A stretch of 63,473 nt of DNA from Phormidesmis priestleyi BC1401 (GTDB taxonomy: Bacteria; Cyanobacteriota; Cyanobacteriia; Leptolyngbyales; Leptolyngbyaceae), in NCBI RefSeq assembly GCF_001650195.1, contig NZ_LXYR01000028.1, forward strand, positions 1 through 63,473, given 5' to 3'. Shown one piece after another: positions 25,120 to 35,499 of this stretch. Every line of letters begins with the position of its first letter. Positions within the stretch are counted from its first letter, which is position 1. Both the position numbers and the translations under genes were made by a program. A model generated the notes under the pieces. The model was not told where the DNA came from, made no database searches, and worked only from the letters and a program-made list of their open reading frames with translations.

Positions 25120-25755
25120 CTATGAGGCTGGCTTTTGAGCTTGGATGACTTGAAGACTGCCGCCTGCGTGAAGCGTCCGATCCTTGACCTGAAAGCCAAT
25201 CCCTGTCAGCAAATCGACTAAATCAGTTTCGATTAATCGCCACGCGGTTTCGGTTTCAAATAGCCAAAAGAAGACCGCCAATCCAGGGACGAAAAATGGA
25301 TTAGTGGGGGCATGAAAATCGACCATTGCAAAATATCCACCTGGCTTTAAGACTCGATAGACTTCTTGCAAAATCTGATGCAATTGTTCGGCTTCCATCT
25401 CGTGCATCGCCGCACTGGTGTGGACTAAATCAAACTCATTGTCTGAGAGCGGAATTTTTTCAGCAAAGGCTTCTATGTAAGTTGCTTGGGGCACGTTTTG
25501 CTGTGCTCGTTTAATCGAGAGCGGAGAGCCATCTAGCCCAGTGACGTGGCGCGATCGCGGCACTAAAAACTGAGTGGTTTGTCCACTTCCACAGCACAAA
25601 TCTAAAACTTTGGAGTCTTGCGCGATCGGCAACCCCTGCAATGCCAACTGCCGAAACCGCGATTCTCCGCCAACTGCCAGCGCCGCAACTCGGGAGATGC
25701 CGTCATATAACCACTGATATTGATAACTTAAGTCTCGAAGAATGGTTGCCATCAT
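25120..25755 (-). CDS. Class I SAM-dependent methyltransferase, 211 aa
   Basis: The Rossmann-fold methyltransferase has motif I VLDLCCGSGQTTQFL (near residue 50), motif II GLDGSPLSIKRAQ and FDLVHTSAAMHEME, then VLKPGGYFAMVDFH. The start DLSYQYQWLYDGISR is shared with UbiE/MenG-like methyltransferases of quinone and tocopherol synthesis, so a prenyl-quinone methylation role is possible but not shown. The first two codons are ATG ATG, so the start is 25755 or 25752. Confidence 0.85.
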   Translation of the reverse strand: MMATILRDLSYQYQWLYDGISRVAALAVGGESRFRQLALQGLPIAQDSKVLDLCCGSGQTTQFLVPRSRHVTGLDGSPLSIKRAQQNVPQATYIEAFAEKIPLSDNEFDLVHTSAAMHEMEAEQLHQILQEVYRVLKPGGYFAMVDFHAPTNPFFVPGLAVFFWLFETETAWRLIETDLVDLLTGIGFQVKDRTLHAGGSLQVIQAQKPAS

Positions 25756-25981
25756 TAATCACTAACGCACGGTTGTAAAGCTAGAAAAACCATTTATAAA
25801 CAGTTTTTCTACAATCTAGCAAATCTGAAAGGAAACGCTAGGACGATTGAGACCGTGTATCTGGAATGAACCTCGATCGGACGTGCGACTTCTGCAAAAT
25901 CAACTTTCCTGATAAGCTGAACTCTTCACGTTTAAGTCGTTGATATCTCTCCTGTTCTGCATCTTTAAAGCCGCGCCACTC

Positions 25982-27007
25982 ATGAATCTGTCTCTTGCTG
26001 CTAATGGAATTCAAGCTCTCGATCGAGCGTCTCAAGTGCCAGATCTCTCGGTTGTGGTGCCTATCTACAATGAAGTGGAGAGCATTCCATTATTGTTAGA
26101 CGCGATCGCCACCAGCTTAATTTCCGAGCAGATTCACTATGAAATTATTTGCGTTGACGACGGCTCTGGTGATGGCTCCGATCAGCTTCTCAAGCAGCAG
26201 GCTCAGACTCGAACTGATTTACGAGCCGTGATTTTGCGACGAAACTATGGACAGACGGCAGCGATCGCCGCAGGGTTTAGTCACGCCACAGGCAAAATCA
26301 TCATCACGTTGGATGGAGATCTGCAAAACGATCCGGCAGACATTCCGATTTTGATGGCGAAGCTAGAAGAAGGGTATGACCTGGTGAGCGGTTGGCGCAA
26401 AAATCGACAGGATGCCTCTCTCACACGAGTCTTGCCCTCTAAGATCGCGAACTGGCTGATCGGTCGAGTCACCGGAGTTCGAGTCCACGATTATGGCTGC
26501 TCACTCAAAGCCTACCGCGCTGAACTCGTCGCCGATATGAATCTCTACGGAGAACTGCATCGATTTCTCCCCGCGCTTGCCTTTATTGAAGGCGCGAGAA
26601 TCACCGAGATTCCGGTGCGACACCATGCTCGTCGCTATGGTCAGAGCAAGTATGGCTTAGACCGCACCTTCCGCGTGATTATGGATTTGTTCACCATCTT
26701 CTTCATGCGGAAGTTTTTGACTCGCCCGATGCATGTTTTTGGCTTGTTTGGTCTGCTGGCACTGATTTCCGGCGCGGCACTGGGTTTATATCTCGCCTAC
26801 GTCAAACTCGGCTTAGGCGAAACCATTGGGCAGCGTCCACTGCTGATTCTGGCGGTTGTGCTGTTTTTATCAGGGCTACAGCTTTTTAGCTTTGGGCTGT
26901 TGGCTGAGTTGTCGATGAGAACCTATCATGAGTCGCAAGGAAGACCCATTTATCGGGTTAGAGAGGTGATTGGAAGGTTAGACAATAGCGCTGCAAACGA
27001 GTCATAA
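25982..27007 (+). CDS. Family 2 glycosyltransferase (DPM1/GtrB-like), 341 aa
   Basis: The protein transfers a sugar from a nucleotide donor to a lipid carrier at the membrane. The GT-A domain has LSVVVPIYNEVESIPLLL (near residue 20), CVDDGSGDGS, LDGDLQNDP with the DxD-type metal site, and GYDLVSGWRKNRQDA. Two C-terminal membrane segments follow (residues 250-275 and 290-315), as in polyisoprenyl-phosphate glycosyltransferases. The frame is open from 25940, but MNLSLAANG at 25982 is the likelier start. The lipid product is unknown. Confidence 0.9.
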   Translation: MNLSLAANGIQALDRASQVPDLSVVVPIYNEVESIPLLLDAIATSLISEQIHYEIICVDDGSGDGSDQLLKQQAQTRTDLRAVILRRNYGQTAAIAAGFSHATGKIIITLDGDLQNDPADIPILMAKLEEGYDLVSGWRKNRQDASLTRVLPSKIANWLIGRVTGVRVHDYGCSLKAYRAELVADMNLYGELHRFLPALAFIEGARITEIPVRHHARRYGQSKYGLDRTFRVIMDLFTIFFMRKFLTRPMHVFGLFGLLALISGAALGLYLAYVKLGLGETIGQRPLLILAVVLFLSGLQLFSFGLLAELSMRTYHESQGRPIYRVREVIGRLDNSAANES

Positions 27008-27009
27008 GA

Positions 27010-27115
27010 ATTGCAGATGGATGAGAGTTCCTCGCTGCGTTGTCCGTGGATTTCGACTTCGCTCAATCCACTAGATGAGAGTCGAGGGCTGAATGAAGTC
27101 GAAGCCCGATCGGTT
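27010..27115. repeat. Degenerate MITE-like repeat
   Basis: GGATTTCGACTTCGCTCAATCC and CTGAATGAAGTCGAAGCCC are inverted arms like those in the repeats at 14432 and 43301, but no terminal TAAGTAG ends remain. It lies directly after the glycosyltransferase stop. Confidence 0.5.
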
Positions 27116-27335
27116 GAGGCTCGATTAAACTGCAACTCCCTAATCGCGTGACCCAGTTGCACTACGGCAGGCTAGTGCCAGCAGTCAATAAACATTAAAC
27201 TTCTTGCAAAAGTCACTGGCACACTGATCTCCAAACTTTTTCTGCCTTAACATTCCACGAATCCAACGCTTATCTTAAAATAAAGTCAGGACTTGTAAAG
27301 TTTCTTAACCATGTCGCCCCTTCGCTGGCTTATTC

Positions 27336-28304
27336 ATGACCTCAGCAACATCCCTATTTTCCCCGGTTGAAGCAGACCTCTGTGTGCTGACGGAGAACCT
27401 TAAACAGTTAATTGGTGCTCGTCATCCCATCCTTTATGCTGCCGCAGAACATCTGTTTGGAGCCAGGGGGAAACGGATTCGCCCCGCAATTGTTTTCCTG
27501 GTAGCACGGGCAACGATGCCTAACCAAGGAATCACTGAACGCCATCGGCGACTCGCTGAAATCACTGAAATGATTCATACGGCAAGTCTCGTGCATGATG
27601 ATGTGGTGGACGAATCAGATATGCGGCGGGGCATTCCAACCGTTCACAGCACGTTTGGTAGCCGAATTGCTGTGCTGGCAGGAGACTTTCTGTTTGCTCA
27701 ATCGTCCTGGTATCTCGCTAATTTGGACAACTTGCAGGTGGTCAAACTTCTGTCAGAAGTGATCAAAGACTTTGCCGAGGGCGAGATTCAGCAAGGGTTA
27801 AATCGTTTTTCTACGGTGTCGATCGAGGCGTATCTTGAAAAGAGCTACTATAAAACCGCTTCGTTAATCGCCAATAGTTGCAAAGCGGCGGCTGTGTTAA
27901 GCGACTTGCCCGAAGTGCAGGCGCAGCAACTCTATAATTATGGTCGTCACTTTGGGTTAGCCTTTCAAATTGTAGATGACATCTTAGATTTTACAGGCTC
28001 GATCGATAGCCTGGGCAAACCTGCTGGGTCTGACCTACAGAGTGGCAATTTGACGGCTCCGGTTCTCTATGCACTTGAAGAAAAGCCCTATTTAGAAGTC
28101 TTGATCGAGCGGGAATTTGCTCAAGAAGGTGACTTAGAGCAAGCGTTGACGTTGATTAAAGATAGTCGAGGCATTGAGCGATCGCGGGAGCTTGCAGCCC
28201 ATCATGCAAAGGCAGCGATCGAACATCTCTCTGATTTACCGATGTCTGAGTCTCGTCAGGCGCTGATCAAACTGTCTGATTATGTTTTGAGCCGTCTGTA
28301 TTAA
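27336..28304 (+). CDS. sds: Solanesyl diphosphate synthase
   Basis: The trans-polyprenyl synthase builds the C45 side chain of plastoquinone. Both Asp-rich motifs are complete: DDVVDESDMRRG (near residue 83) and DDILDFTG (near 211), with GARGKRIRPAIVFL at the start and KTASLIANSCKAA between. The length of 322 is standard. The N-terminus begins at ATG 27336. A terminator lies 30 bases after the stop. Confidence 0.93.
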   Translation: MTSATSLFSPVEADLCVLTENLKQLIGARHPILYAAAEHLFGARGKRIRPAIVFLVARATMPNQGITERHRRLAEITEMIHTASLVHDDVVDESDMRRGIPTVHSTFGSRIAVLAGDFLFAQSSWYLANLDNLQVVKLLSEVIKDFAEGEIQQGLNRFSTVSIEAYLEKSYYKTASLIANSCKAAAVLSDLPEVQAQQLYNYGRHFGLAFQIVDDILDFTGSIDSLGKPAGSDLQSGNLTAPVLYALEEKPYLEVLIEREFAQEGDLEQALTLIKDSRGIERSRELAAHHAKAAIEHLSDLPMSESRQALIKLSDYVLSRLY

Positions 28305-28334
28305 TTCACACTAGCTTTTGAATAAACTGTCTGA

Positions 28335-28360
28335 GGGGTAGAGTTGTCTACCCCATTTTT
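28335..28360 (+). terminator. Terminator after sds
   Basis: GGGGTAGA (28335-28342) and TCTACCCC (28347-28354) form the stem, with ATTTTT after it. Confidence 0.85.
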
Positions 28361-29015
28361 ATGGGTGTCTAAAGGTGATTTGTGCAGTTAAAGGCACTCT
28401 CGCTTTGGTGTTAATAGTCTTTTTGAGTTAAACGATACTTGAGAAAGATCTCCAGAAGAGTCTCTTTGAAACCTGGTAAATCTATAAAAGGTTGGATGTG
28501 ATTTTTTAATTCTCTGCCTTTCGTTGTTTAACAAGAGTCAAATACCCAATGAATTTGACTAAGTTTTGCAAAAAAACGTCAAGTAGTATATTCTTGAGCA
28601 AACCGACTTTCGCAATGAGCGATCTTGTTAGTTTAACGAACGATCGTGTTAAGTGAGTGAGTTTCCTGAAGCGTCATCGAGTGGCATGAGATTGGACTGC
28701 TGTATCGCTTGTAGACGATGAATCTAATTAGAGTTTACCCACAAAGTAAGAATCTAGAGTGTGATTTGTGCGCTATCTGTATAGACAGTAGTGAAAGCTT
28801 TTGGGTTCAAAAAGTGAGAAGCGATCGAGTGCGATGGAGAAAGCCACGAGGCTTTCTCACCCTTGAAGTCATCCGAAAATATTCAAGTTTATTTCTTATG
28901 ACTGATTGGGTCAACCACAGTTTAGCGATAGCCTAGAAAGCAGTTGGGTTACGCGTACACAATTGATTTCAGGTTTTAATTCCCTTCTATTCACCGAGTT
29001 TTGGTAAATAAAACT
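28361..29015. other. Long gene-free spacer with one hairpin
   Basis: Over 600 bases hold no convincing gene; a 72-codon frame at 28718-28936 has no family resemblance. A 9-base hairpin GAGAAAGCC/GGCTTTCTC lies at 28837-28858 without a T run. The spacer probably contains the upstream control region of the glycosyltransferase gene at 29016; a small RNA is possible. Confidence 0.4.
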
Positions 29016-30308
29016 ATGCTACTTCGAGGTCAAAGGCAGAGAGTTGCACTAATTTCTAAACATGGCGACCCTGCCATCGAGATTGGCAAAGAAGAAGCAG
29101 GTGGACAAAACGTTTACGTGCGCCAAGTGGGCGAAGCCCTTGCCCGTCAGGATTGGCAAGTTGATATGTTTACTCGCCAATCTGATGCAGAGCAACCCAA
29201 AATTGTGCAGCATAGCCGCCACTGCCGTACGATTCGTTTAACGGCAGGTCCAGAAACCTTCATTCCTAGAGATGACTTGTTTCCTTATATGCCGGAGTTT
29301 GTGCGATCGTTCCAGCGCTTTCAGGTTGAAAATGGCATCGAATACAATCTGATCCACACTCACTACTGGATGTCAGGCTGGATTGGCATGGAGCTAAAGA
29401 AACTGCAGTCGGTTAAGCAGCTTCACACTTATCATTCGCTAGGTGCGGTCAAATATCAGTCGATTTCAACAATTCCTTTAATCGCTAAAACTCGACTTGC
29501 CAGCGAGAAAACCTGTCTTGAAACTGCTGACAGAATTGTAGCAACCAGCCCTCAAGAAATGGAGCACATGCGATCGCTGGTTTCACCCCACGGCAACATC
29601 GACGTGATCCCCTGTGGGACGGATGTCCATCGATTTGGCTCGATCTCACAGACCAGAGCGCGTCAGCTATTAGGGTTCTCACCCGATGACAAAATAGTGC
29701 TTTATGTGGGGCGATTTGATCCGCGTAAGGGCATCGAAACGCTGGTGCGTGCAGTCGGTCAATCGAAACTGCGCGGCGAGGGAAACCTGAAGCTAGTGAT
29801 CGGCGGCGGCAGTCGTCCGGGTCAAAGTGATGGCATTGAGCGAGAGCGGATTGAGAGCATTGTTGCCGAGTTGGGGCTGCAAGACATGACTCTATTCCCA
29901 GGTCGTTTGGGTGAAGACAATTTGCACCTTTATTACGCGGCAGCGGATGTGTCGGTAGTTCCCAGCCACTATGAGCCGTTTGGATTGGTGGCGATCGAAG
30001 CGATGGCAAGCAATACGCCAGTGGTTGCCAGCGATGTGGGCGGTTTGCAATACACCGTCGTTTCTGAAGAGACGGGGCTGTTGGCTCCCGCACAAGACGA
30101 TGCTGCATTTGCGGTGGCGATCGACCGAATTTTATCTGACTCTGAGTGGCGCGATCGCTTGGGTCGGGCAGGTCGTCAACGAGTCGAAGAAAAGTTTAGC
30201 TGGAACGGGGTTGCTGCCCAGCTAGGCAAGCTCTATCACAAAGTCTTAAAAGAAAAGCCAGTAGAAAAACCTGCGGCTGTGAAGAAGCCTTCTCCAGTGA
30301 GCGCATAG
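29016..30308 (+). CDS. GT-B glycosyltransferase (GT4 type), 430 aa
   Basis: Two Rossmann domains are visible. The first has RVALISKHGDPAIEIGKEEA, then GGQNVYVRQVGEAL (near residue 30), like sucrose-phosphate synthase and MshA relatives. The second has VLYVGRFDPRKGIETLVRAV and the EX7E motif in VVPSHYEPFGLVAIEAMASN. The tail (KPVEKPAAVKKPSPVSA) is Lys/Pro-rich. A TTG start at 29001 is possible, but ATG 29016 fits better. The acceptor is not predictable; sucrose or glycolipid synthesis is possible. Confidence 0.88.
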   Translation: MLLRGQRQRVALISKHGDPAIEIGKEEAGGQNVYVRQVGEALARQDWQVDMFTRQSDAEQPKIVQHSRHCRTIRLTAGPETFIPRDDLFPYMPEFVRSFQRFQVENGIEYNLIHTHYWMSGWIGMELKKLQSVKQLHTYHSLGAVKYQSISTIPLIAKTRLASEKTCLETADRIVATSPQEMEHMRSLVSPHGNIDVIPCGTDVHRFGSISQTRARQLLGFSPDDKIVLYVGRFDPRKGIETLVRAVGQSKLRGEGNLKLVIGGGSRPGQSDGIERERIESIVAELGLQDMTLFPGRLGEDNLHLYYAAADVSVVPSHYEPFGLVAIEAMASNTPVVASDVGGLQYTVVSEETGLLAPAQDDAAFAVAIDRILSDSEWRDRLGRAGRQRVEEKFSWNGVAAQLGKLYHKVLKEKPVEKPAAVKKPSPVSA

Positions 30309-30348
30309 AAGTTTCTCTGGTGAAGGTTTCTCCATCATTTCACTGAGT

Positions 30349-30417
30349 AAGGGCGAAGCGATCAATCAACCAATCTTGGGAATGATTCCAAGACGATAAA
30401 CCGATCGTTCCGCCCTT
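30349..30417. terminator. Possible bidirectional terminator between convergent genes
   Basis: AAGGGCG (30349-30355) and CGCCCTT (30411-30417) enclose a second small stem (CTTGG/CCAAG). The convergent position supports it; T runs are weak. Confidence 0.4.
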
Positions 30418-30432
30418 AGAGTCTTTTGGTCA

Positions 30433-33216
30433 CTACTCTTCAGCCGTTTGCACTTTCTTACGAGTGCTCGTCGTCTTTTTGGCAGCGGCTGTCTTAGTCG
30501 TTTTTTTGGCAGTCGTCTTCGAGGTGGTTGCTTTTTTAGCGGTCGTTTTAGCCGCACTCGCCTTTTTAGCGGTCGTTTTCTTCGCTGTGGTTTCGGTTGC
30601 GTCGTCAGCGGCTGCTTTTTTCGCTCGCCCCGTCGTCGTCTTCCCAGCTTTCTGACCTTTGGTTCCAGCTTTGGCAGCGATCGCGTCAAGTGCCGCTTCC
30701 AGCGTAATAGATTCGACAGTTTGACCTTCAGGCAGCGAGGCGTTCACCTTGCCATATTTAATGTAAGCCCCATAAGGACCATCATAGATATTGACGGGAT
30801 CGCCTTCTTCAGGGTGAGCACCCAGTTCGCGTAAGGGTTTTGCAGTGCCTCGTTTGCCTCGTCCGGCTTTAGGTTCGGCTAAGAGTTGTAATGCTCGATC
30901 GAAGTCCACGGTCAGAACATTATCGACAGCTTTGAGCGATCGATAATCTTTGTGGACTTTGCCGTCTTCGCCTTTGCCTAAGTCATGGACGATGTAAGGA
31001 CCATAAGGACCTAAACTCGCCTGAACTTTTCGCCCTGTGTCGGGGTGCATTCCGAGCGTTCGAGGCAGTGCTAATAGTCCGATCGCTTGTTCGATCGTCA
31101 CCGCTTCAGGGGTAACTCCTTTGGGGAGAGACACATTCTTGGGCTTCGGATTTTCCTCCGACTTGTCGCCTAGCTGAATGTAATGCCCATAAGGACCCAG
31201 CTTGACATAAATGGGTTCACCACTCTCAGGATGAACGCCTAACTTTTTAGGACCCTGAAGCAGAACTTCAATTTGCTCGGCGTTGAGGTCAGCAGGTGGC
31301 ATATCTTTGGGCAGATTGATATTGCCGTTTTCTGACTCAATATAAGCCCCCGTCTTGCTGATTTTGATTCTTGCTTCTAAGTCACCAAAGTGAATGGTGC
31401 GAGCTTCTTTCGGGTCGATTTTGCTTTCTTGCTCTTTGACCTGTTTTTCTAACCCGTCTTCACCTGAGTAAAAATTACGGAGATAAGGAAGCCACTGCAC
31501 TTCACCCGTGGCGATGTCATCCAGGGTTTGCTCCATTTTTGACGTGAAGCTGGGGTCAACGATTTCAGGGAAATGCTTCTCTAAAAGATCGGTGACAGCA
31601 AAGGCAGTAAAGGTTGGAATCAGGGCGTTGCCGACTAATTGAGCGTATCCTTTGGTGATGATGGTGCTGATAATGCTGGCGTAGGTACTGGGGCGACCAA
31701 TGCCTTCACTTTCTAGAGTTTTGACAAGAGAGGCTTCGGTGTAACGCGCAGGAGGTTGGGTTTCGTGCCCGATCGCGTCCAAATTCCTGCAACTGGGATG
31801 ATCACCGACGCGCATCGCAGGCAGGATGACTTCTTGACTCTCGATCGCCGCACTCGGATCATCTGACCCTTCAACATAGGCGCGGAAGAACCCAGGAAAA
31901 TCAATGCGCTTGCCGCTGGCTCTAAAGCCTGCATCCTCAACCTGAATTTGAACGGTGATCTGAGTTTGTCGAGCATCTGCCATCTGAGTCGCAACGGTGC
32001 GCTTCCAGATCAGATCGTAGAGTTGAAACTCTCGTCCGCTCAGTTTGGTCTGCTGCGGAGTGCGGAAACTGCTTCCCGCTGGGCGAATTGCCTCGTGAGC
32101 TTCTTGAGCACCCTTGCTTTTAGTGGTGTATTGGCGAGGTTGGGGGCTGAGATAGTCGGAGCCATACATCTGCTGGACGCACTCGCGAGAGGCAGCGATC
32201 GCTTGCCCCGACAAATGCACCGAGTCCGTTCGCATGTAGGTGATATAGCCTTGCTCATAAAGGCTTTGAGCCGTCCGCATGGTGTCACGGGCAGACAGTC
32301 CTAACTTACGGTTTGACTCTTGTTGCAGCGTCGAAGTCGTGAAGGGAGGCGACGGCTTGCGAGTCACCGGGCGCTCTTCTTGATCCGAGACCGTCCAGGT
32401 TTTGTCGGCAAGCCGCTCTTGTAACGCTCTCGTCTCAGTCTCGTTGAGCAGCAGAACGTTTCGACCTGCGACGACTTGACCCGTCGATTCGTCAAAGTCG
32501 GCACCTGTCGCGAGTTTGCGACCGCCTAACGTCATGAGTCGGGCTTCAAATTCGTTTGTTTTCTGCTTGCCGCTTGTCTCGCCCATTGCCAGTAGCGCCT
32601 TCAGATCCCAATACGATCCTCGGCGGAATGCCCGACGCTCTCGCTCTCGTTTCACCAGCACGCGGACTGCTACGGACTGAACGCGCCCCGCAGACAGACC
32701 CATCGCGATCTTTTTCCAAAGCAGCGGGGAGAGCGTGTAGCCGACTAAGCGATCGAGAATCCGTCTCGTCTCTTGAGCGCGAACCAGCTTTTCGTCTACG
32801 TCTCGACAGTTGCGAATCGCTTCCTGAATTGCCTCTTCGGTGATCTCGTGAAACACCATGCGTTTGATCGGCACCTTGGGTTGCAGCAGTTGCAGTAAGT
32901 GCCAGCTAATACTTTCGCCCTCGCGGTCTTCGTCAGTCGCCAGCAGCAGTTCGTCTACGCCTTTGAGGGCTTCTTTGAGTTCCTTGACAATCTTTCTTTT
33001 ATCTTGTGGGACGATATAGAGGGGTTCAAAATTAGAATCGACGTTGACTCCTAGCTGTGCCCACTTTTCACCCTTGACGGATGCCGGAATATCACTGGCA
33101 GACTGCGGCAAATCGCGCACATGCCCCATCGATGCCTCGACCCGATAGGTGGAGGGCAGATAGTTGCGGATGGTGCGGGCTTTGGTAGGGGATTCAACGA
33201 TGACAAGAGTTGACAT
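30433..33216 (-). CDS. topA: DNA topoisomerase I, 927 aa
   Basis: This type IA enzyme relaxes negative supercoils. The TOPRIM start is [20 protein letters not shown], with [15 protein letters not shown] (near residue 93); the catalytic Tyr lies in [12 protein letters not shown] (near 327) and [20 protein letters not shown] follows. The C-terminal third has repeated non-zinc topoisomerase C-terminal domains marked by GxHPxxGxxxxxxxGxYGxYI. The last 75 residues are almost only Lys, Ala and Thr ([20 protein letters not shown]), like a histone-H1 tail. It is transcribed alone. Confidence 0.95.
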   Translation of the reverse strand: MSTLVIVESPTKARTIRNYLPSTYRVEASMGHVRDLPQSASDIPASVKGEKWAQLGVNVDSNFEPLYIVPQDKRKIVKELKEALKGVDELLLATDEDREGESISWHLLQLLQPKVPIKRMVFHEITEEAIQEAIRNCRDVDEKLVRAQETRRILDRLVGYTLSPLLWKKIAMGLSAGRVQSVAVRVLVKRERERRAFRRGSYWDLKALLAMGETSGKQKTNEFEARLMTLGGRKLATGADFDESTGQVVAGRNVLLLNETETRALQERLADKTWTVSDQEERPVTRKPSPPFTTSTLQQESNRKLGLSARDTMRTAQSLYEQGYITYMRTDSVHLSGQAIAASRECVQQMYGSDYLSPQPRQYTTKSKGAQEAHEAIRPAGSSFRTPQQTKLSGREFQLYDLIWKRTVATQMADARQTQITVQIQVEDAGFRASGKRIDFPGFFRAYVEGSDDPSAAIESQEVILPAMRVGDHPSCRNLDAIGHETQPPARYTEASLVKTLESEGIGRPSTYASIISTIITKGYAQLVGNALIPTFTAFAVTDLLEKHFPEIVDPSFTSKMEQTLDDIATGEVQWLPYLRNFYSGEDGLEKQVKEQESKIDPKEARTIHFGDLEARIKISKTGAYIESENGNINLPKDMPPADLNAEQIEVLLQGPKKLGVHPESGEPIYVKLGPYGHYIQLGDKSEENPKPKNVSLPKGVTPEAVTIEQAIGLLALPRTLGMHPDTGRKVQASLGPYGPYIVHDLGKGEDGKVHKDYRSLKAVDNVLTVDFDRALQLLAEPKAGRGKRGTAKPLRELGAHPEEGDPVNIYDGPYGAYIKYGKVNASLPEGQTVESITLEAALDAIAAKAGTKGQKAGKTTTGRAKKAAADDATETTAKKTTAKKASAAKTTAKKATTSKTTAKKTTKTAAAKKTTSTRKKVQTAEE

Positions 33217-33877
33217 GAGTCTCGTTAGCTTACAGAAGAGAGCAGGGGGAGCGGAGAAGTGAGGCAGCGCGTGTATTTAATCAATAACACCAAATCTGAA
33301 CGATCGTCGGATTTCGGTGAAGCAACTTTCCAAATCCTGATGTGACAGACCGCAGTTTTTCTACGTTCACCTTTAATATAGACGGGCAATTTTGAATCAA
33401 TAGACCTGTTGCAAAAGTCCCTGCCTTCACCCCAAGTCCCTCTCCCAAGCTGGGAGAGGGACTTTGACTGGCTCCCCTTCTCCCAGCTTGGGAGAAGGGG
33501 TTGGGGGATGAGGGCATCTTCAAGAAGTTTGATGGAGACACGTCTGCCCCTCTAAGTTATAACCATACTCACAGGCAAGCTCGATCGAATCCAAAGGTTT
33601 GGAAAGGTTTCTCGACTCATAAGGGCGGGTCTCCCTACCAGGGTAAACGGATATGCCTTTGAGGGGTCACGCTCAAATCAAGTGCCATAGACTCAACCCA
33701 ATGAGGTCAAAGCGGTGAAACAATCTAATTTCAGTCCAAATCCGCAGAATTTAACGAAAAATGAGCAGTCTAGCGCGATAGAATCCATTTAAACAATCGC
33801 CCTATCTAACCTCATCCACTTGATCGGCTTGCTCAATCTAAATTTTTTGTTAACCCTGCTCAATCGGACTAATCTCT
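33217..33877. other. Intergenic region between topA and ndhB
   Basis: The divergent genes topA and ndhB share this 660-base region, which must hold both promoters. A MITE-like repeat lies at 33401-33534. From 33541 to 33877 no gene or confident RNA is seen. Confidence 0.5.
33401..33534. repeat. MITE-like element, TAGACCTGTTGC left end
   Basis: It starts TAGACCTGTTGCAAAAGTCC, carries CCCTCTCCC...GGGAGAGGG and CTTCTCCC...GGGAGAAG palindromes, and ends with the GCATCTTCAAGAAGTTTGAT block seen at 56065-56213. Confidence 0.7.
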
Positions 33878-35446
33878 ATGGATTTTGCTACGCTTGTAGC
33901 CCAGCTAAACACTGGAGCAATCTTGCCAGAAATCATTGTGATCACAACGCTCTTGATTGTGATGGTCGGTGATCTAATCGTCGGGCGAACGGCTTCGTCA
34001 AAGTGGACTCCCTACTTTGCGATCGGCGGTTTGCTTACGGCAGTCGGTGCGCTCTATTTTTTGTGGGATACGCCGACTCCGATCGCGTTTCTAGGCGAAT
34101 ATAACAGCGACAATCTCAGCATTCTGTTTCGCGGAATCGTCGCGCTCTCAGCCGCCGGAACCATCTTGATGTCGATCCGCTACATTGAGCAGTCAGGCAC
34201 GGCTCTGGCAGAGTTTTTGATTATTCTCCTCACGGCGACCTTGGGGGGAATGTTTCTATCAGGTGCCGATGAGTTGGTCACGGTTTATGTTGCGCTCGAA
34301 ACTTTGAGTATCTCGTCTTACCTGCTGACGGGCTATACCAAGCGTGATCCCCGCTCTAACGAGGCATCTTTGAAGTATCTGCTGATCGGGGCTTCGAGTT
34401 CTGCCATCTTTTTATATGGCACCTCGCTGCTCTATGGTCTGTCAGGCGGCGAGACCAATTTAAGTGAAATTTCTACTCAGATCGGTGCGGCTGGTTTAGC
34501 TGACTCGATCGGGCTTGTAATCGCGCTCGTCTTTGTGATCGCAGGGATCGCCTTCAAAATTGCCGCCGTTCCCTTTCACCAATGGACACCGGACGTTTAC
34601 GAAGGCTCTCCGACTCCGGTAGTGGCGTTTTTGTCAGTTGGCTCTAAAGCAGCCGGATTTGCGCTGGCGATCCGGCTGTTGGTGACGGCATTCCCGCTTG
34701 TGACTGAGCAGTGGCACCTTGTGATGACGACCCTCGCGATTCTCAGTATGGTGCTGGGAAATGTGGTGGCGTTGGCACAGACCAGCATGAAGCGGCTGTT
34801 GGCATATTCCTCGATCGGGCAAGCTGGGTTTGTGATGATCGGGCTAGTCATCGGCAGTGACGCGGGTTACGCCAGTATGGTGTTTTACCTGATGATCTAC
34901 CTGTTCATGAACCTGGGTGCGTTTATGTGTGTGATTCTGTTCACCCTCAGAACGGGCACAGACCAGATCAGCGAATATGGCGGTTTGTATCAAAAAGATC
35001 CGCTTCTCACCCTGGCACTGAGCATCTGTCTCCTGTCATTAGGTGGCATTCCACCCTTGGCTGGCTTCTTTGGCAAGCTCTATCTCTTTTGGGCAGGCTG
35101 GCAGGCGGGGGCTTATCCGCTCGTGCTGCTGGGTCTGTTGACGAGCGTGATTTCCATCTATTACTACATTCGGGTGGTGAAGATGATGGTGGTCAAAGAG
35201 CCGCAAGAAATGTCTGACGCGGTGAAAAATTATCCCGAAATCAGTTGGGAGCTGCCGGGGATGCGTCCGCTACAGGTTGGAGTGGTGTTGACCTTGGTGG
35301 CAACCACGATCGCGGGTATTCTCTCCAATCCTCTGTTCACACTGGCAAATGACTCGGTGACTAAGACACCGATGCTGCAACAGGCAATGGAGAGACCCGC
35401 GATTCAGGTGAGTCGTGAAATCGATCGGACTCCTATCAATCTGTGA
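33878..35446 (+). CDS. ndhB: NAD(P)H-quinone oxidoreductase subunit 2 (NDH-1)
   Basis: NdhB is a proton-pumping antiporter-like subunit of the NDH-1 complex in the thylakoid membrane, used in respiration, cyclic electron flow and CO2 uptake. The 522-residue protein has about 14 hydrophobic helices. Conserved landmarks are [20 protein letters not shown] with the key Glu (near residue 145), [20 protein letters not shown], the Lys/His helix [18 protein letters not shown] (near 230) and [15 protein letters not shown] (near 305). The length and start agree with cyanobacterial NdhB. It is monocistronic here. Confidence 0.95.
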   Translation: MDFATLVAQLNTGAILPEIIVITTLLIVMVGDLIVGRTASSKWTPYFAIGGLLTAVGALYFLWDTPTPIAFLGEYNSDNLSILFRGIVALSAAGTILMSIRYIEQSGTALAEFLIILLTATLGGMFLSGADELVTVYVALETLSISSYLLTGYTKRDPRSNEASLKYLLIGASSSAIFLYGTSLLYGLSGGETNLSEISTQIGAAGLADSIGLVIALVFVIAGIAFKIAAVPFHQWTPDVYEGSPTPVVAFLSVGSKAAGFALAIRLLVTAFPLVTEQWHLVMTTLAILSMVLGNVVALAQTSMKRLLAYSSIGQAGFVMIGLVIGSDAGYASMVFYLMIYLFMNLGAFMCVILFTLRTGTDQISEYGGLYQKDPLLTLALSICLLSLGGIPPLAGFFGKLYLFWAGWQAGAYPLVLLGLLTSVISIYYYIRVVKMMVVKEPQEMSDAVKNYPEISWELPGMRPLQVGVVLTLVATTIAGILSNPLFTLANDSVTKTPMLQQAMERPAIQVSREIDRTPINL

Positions 35447-35499
35447 ACGATTGGCATTAGGAATGAATCGCTCTCAGATCACTGGGGGCGATTTTTGTC

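Noticed and set aside
28718-28936. 72-codon frame in the long spacer
   Set aside because: No family resemblance, no clear ribosome-binding site, and a hairpin in the middle.
30448-30834. Frames opposite the 3' end of topA
   Set aside because: They are antisense shadows of the Lys/Ala/Thr repeat codons.
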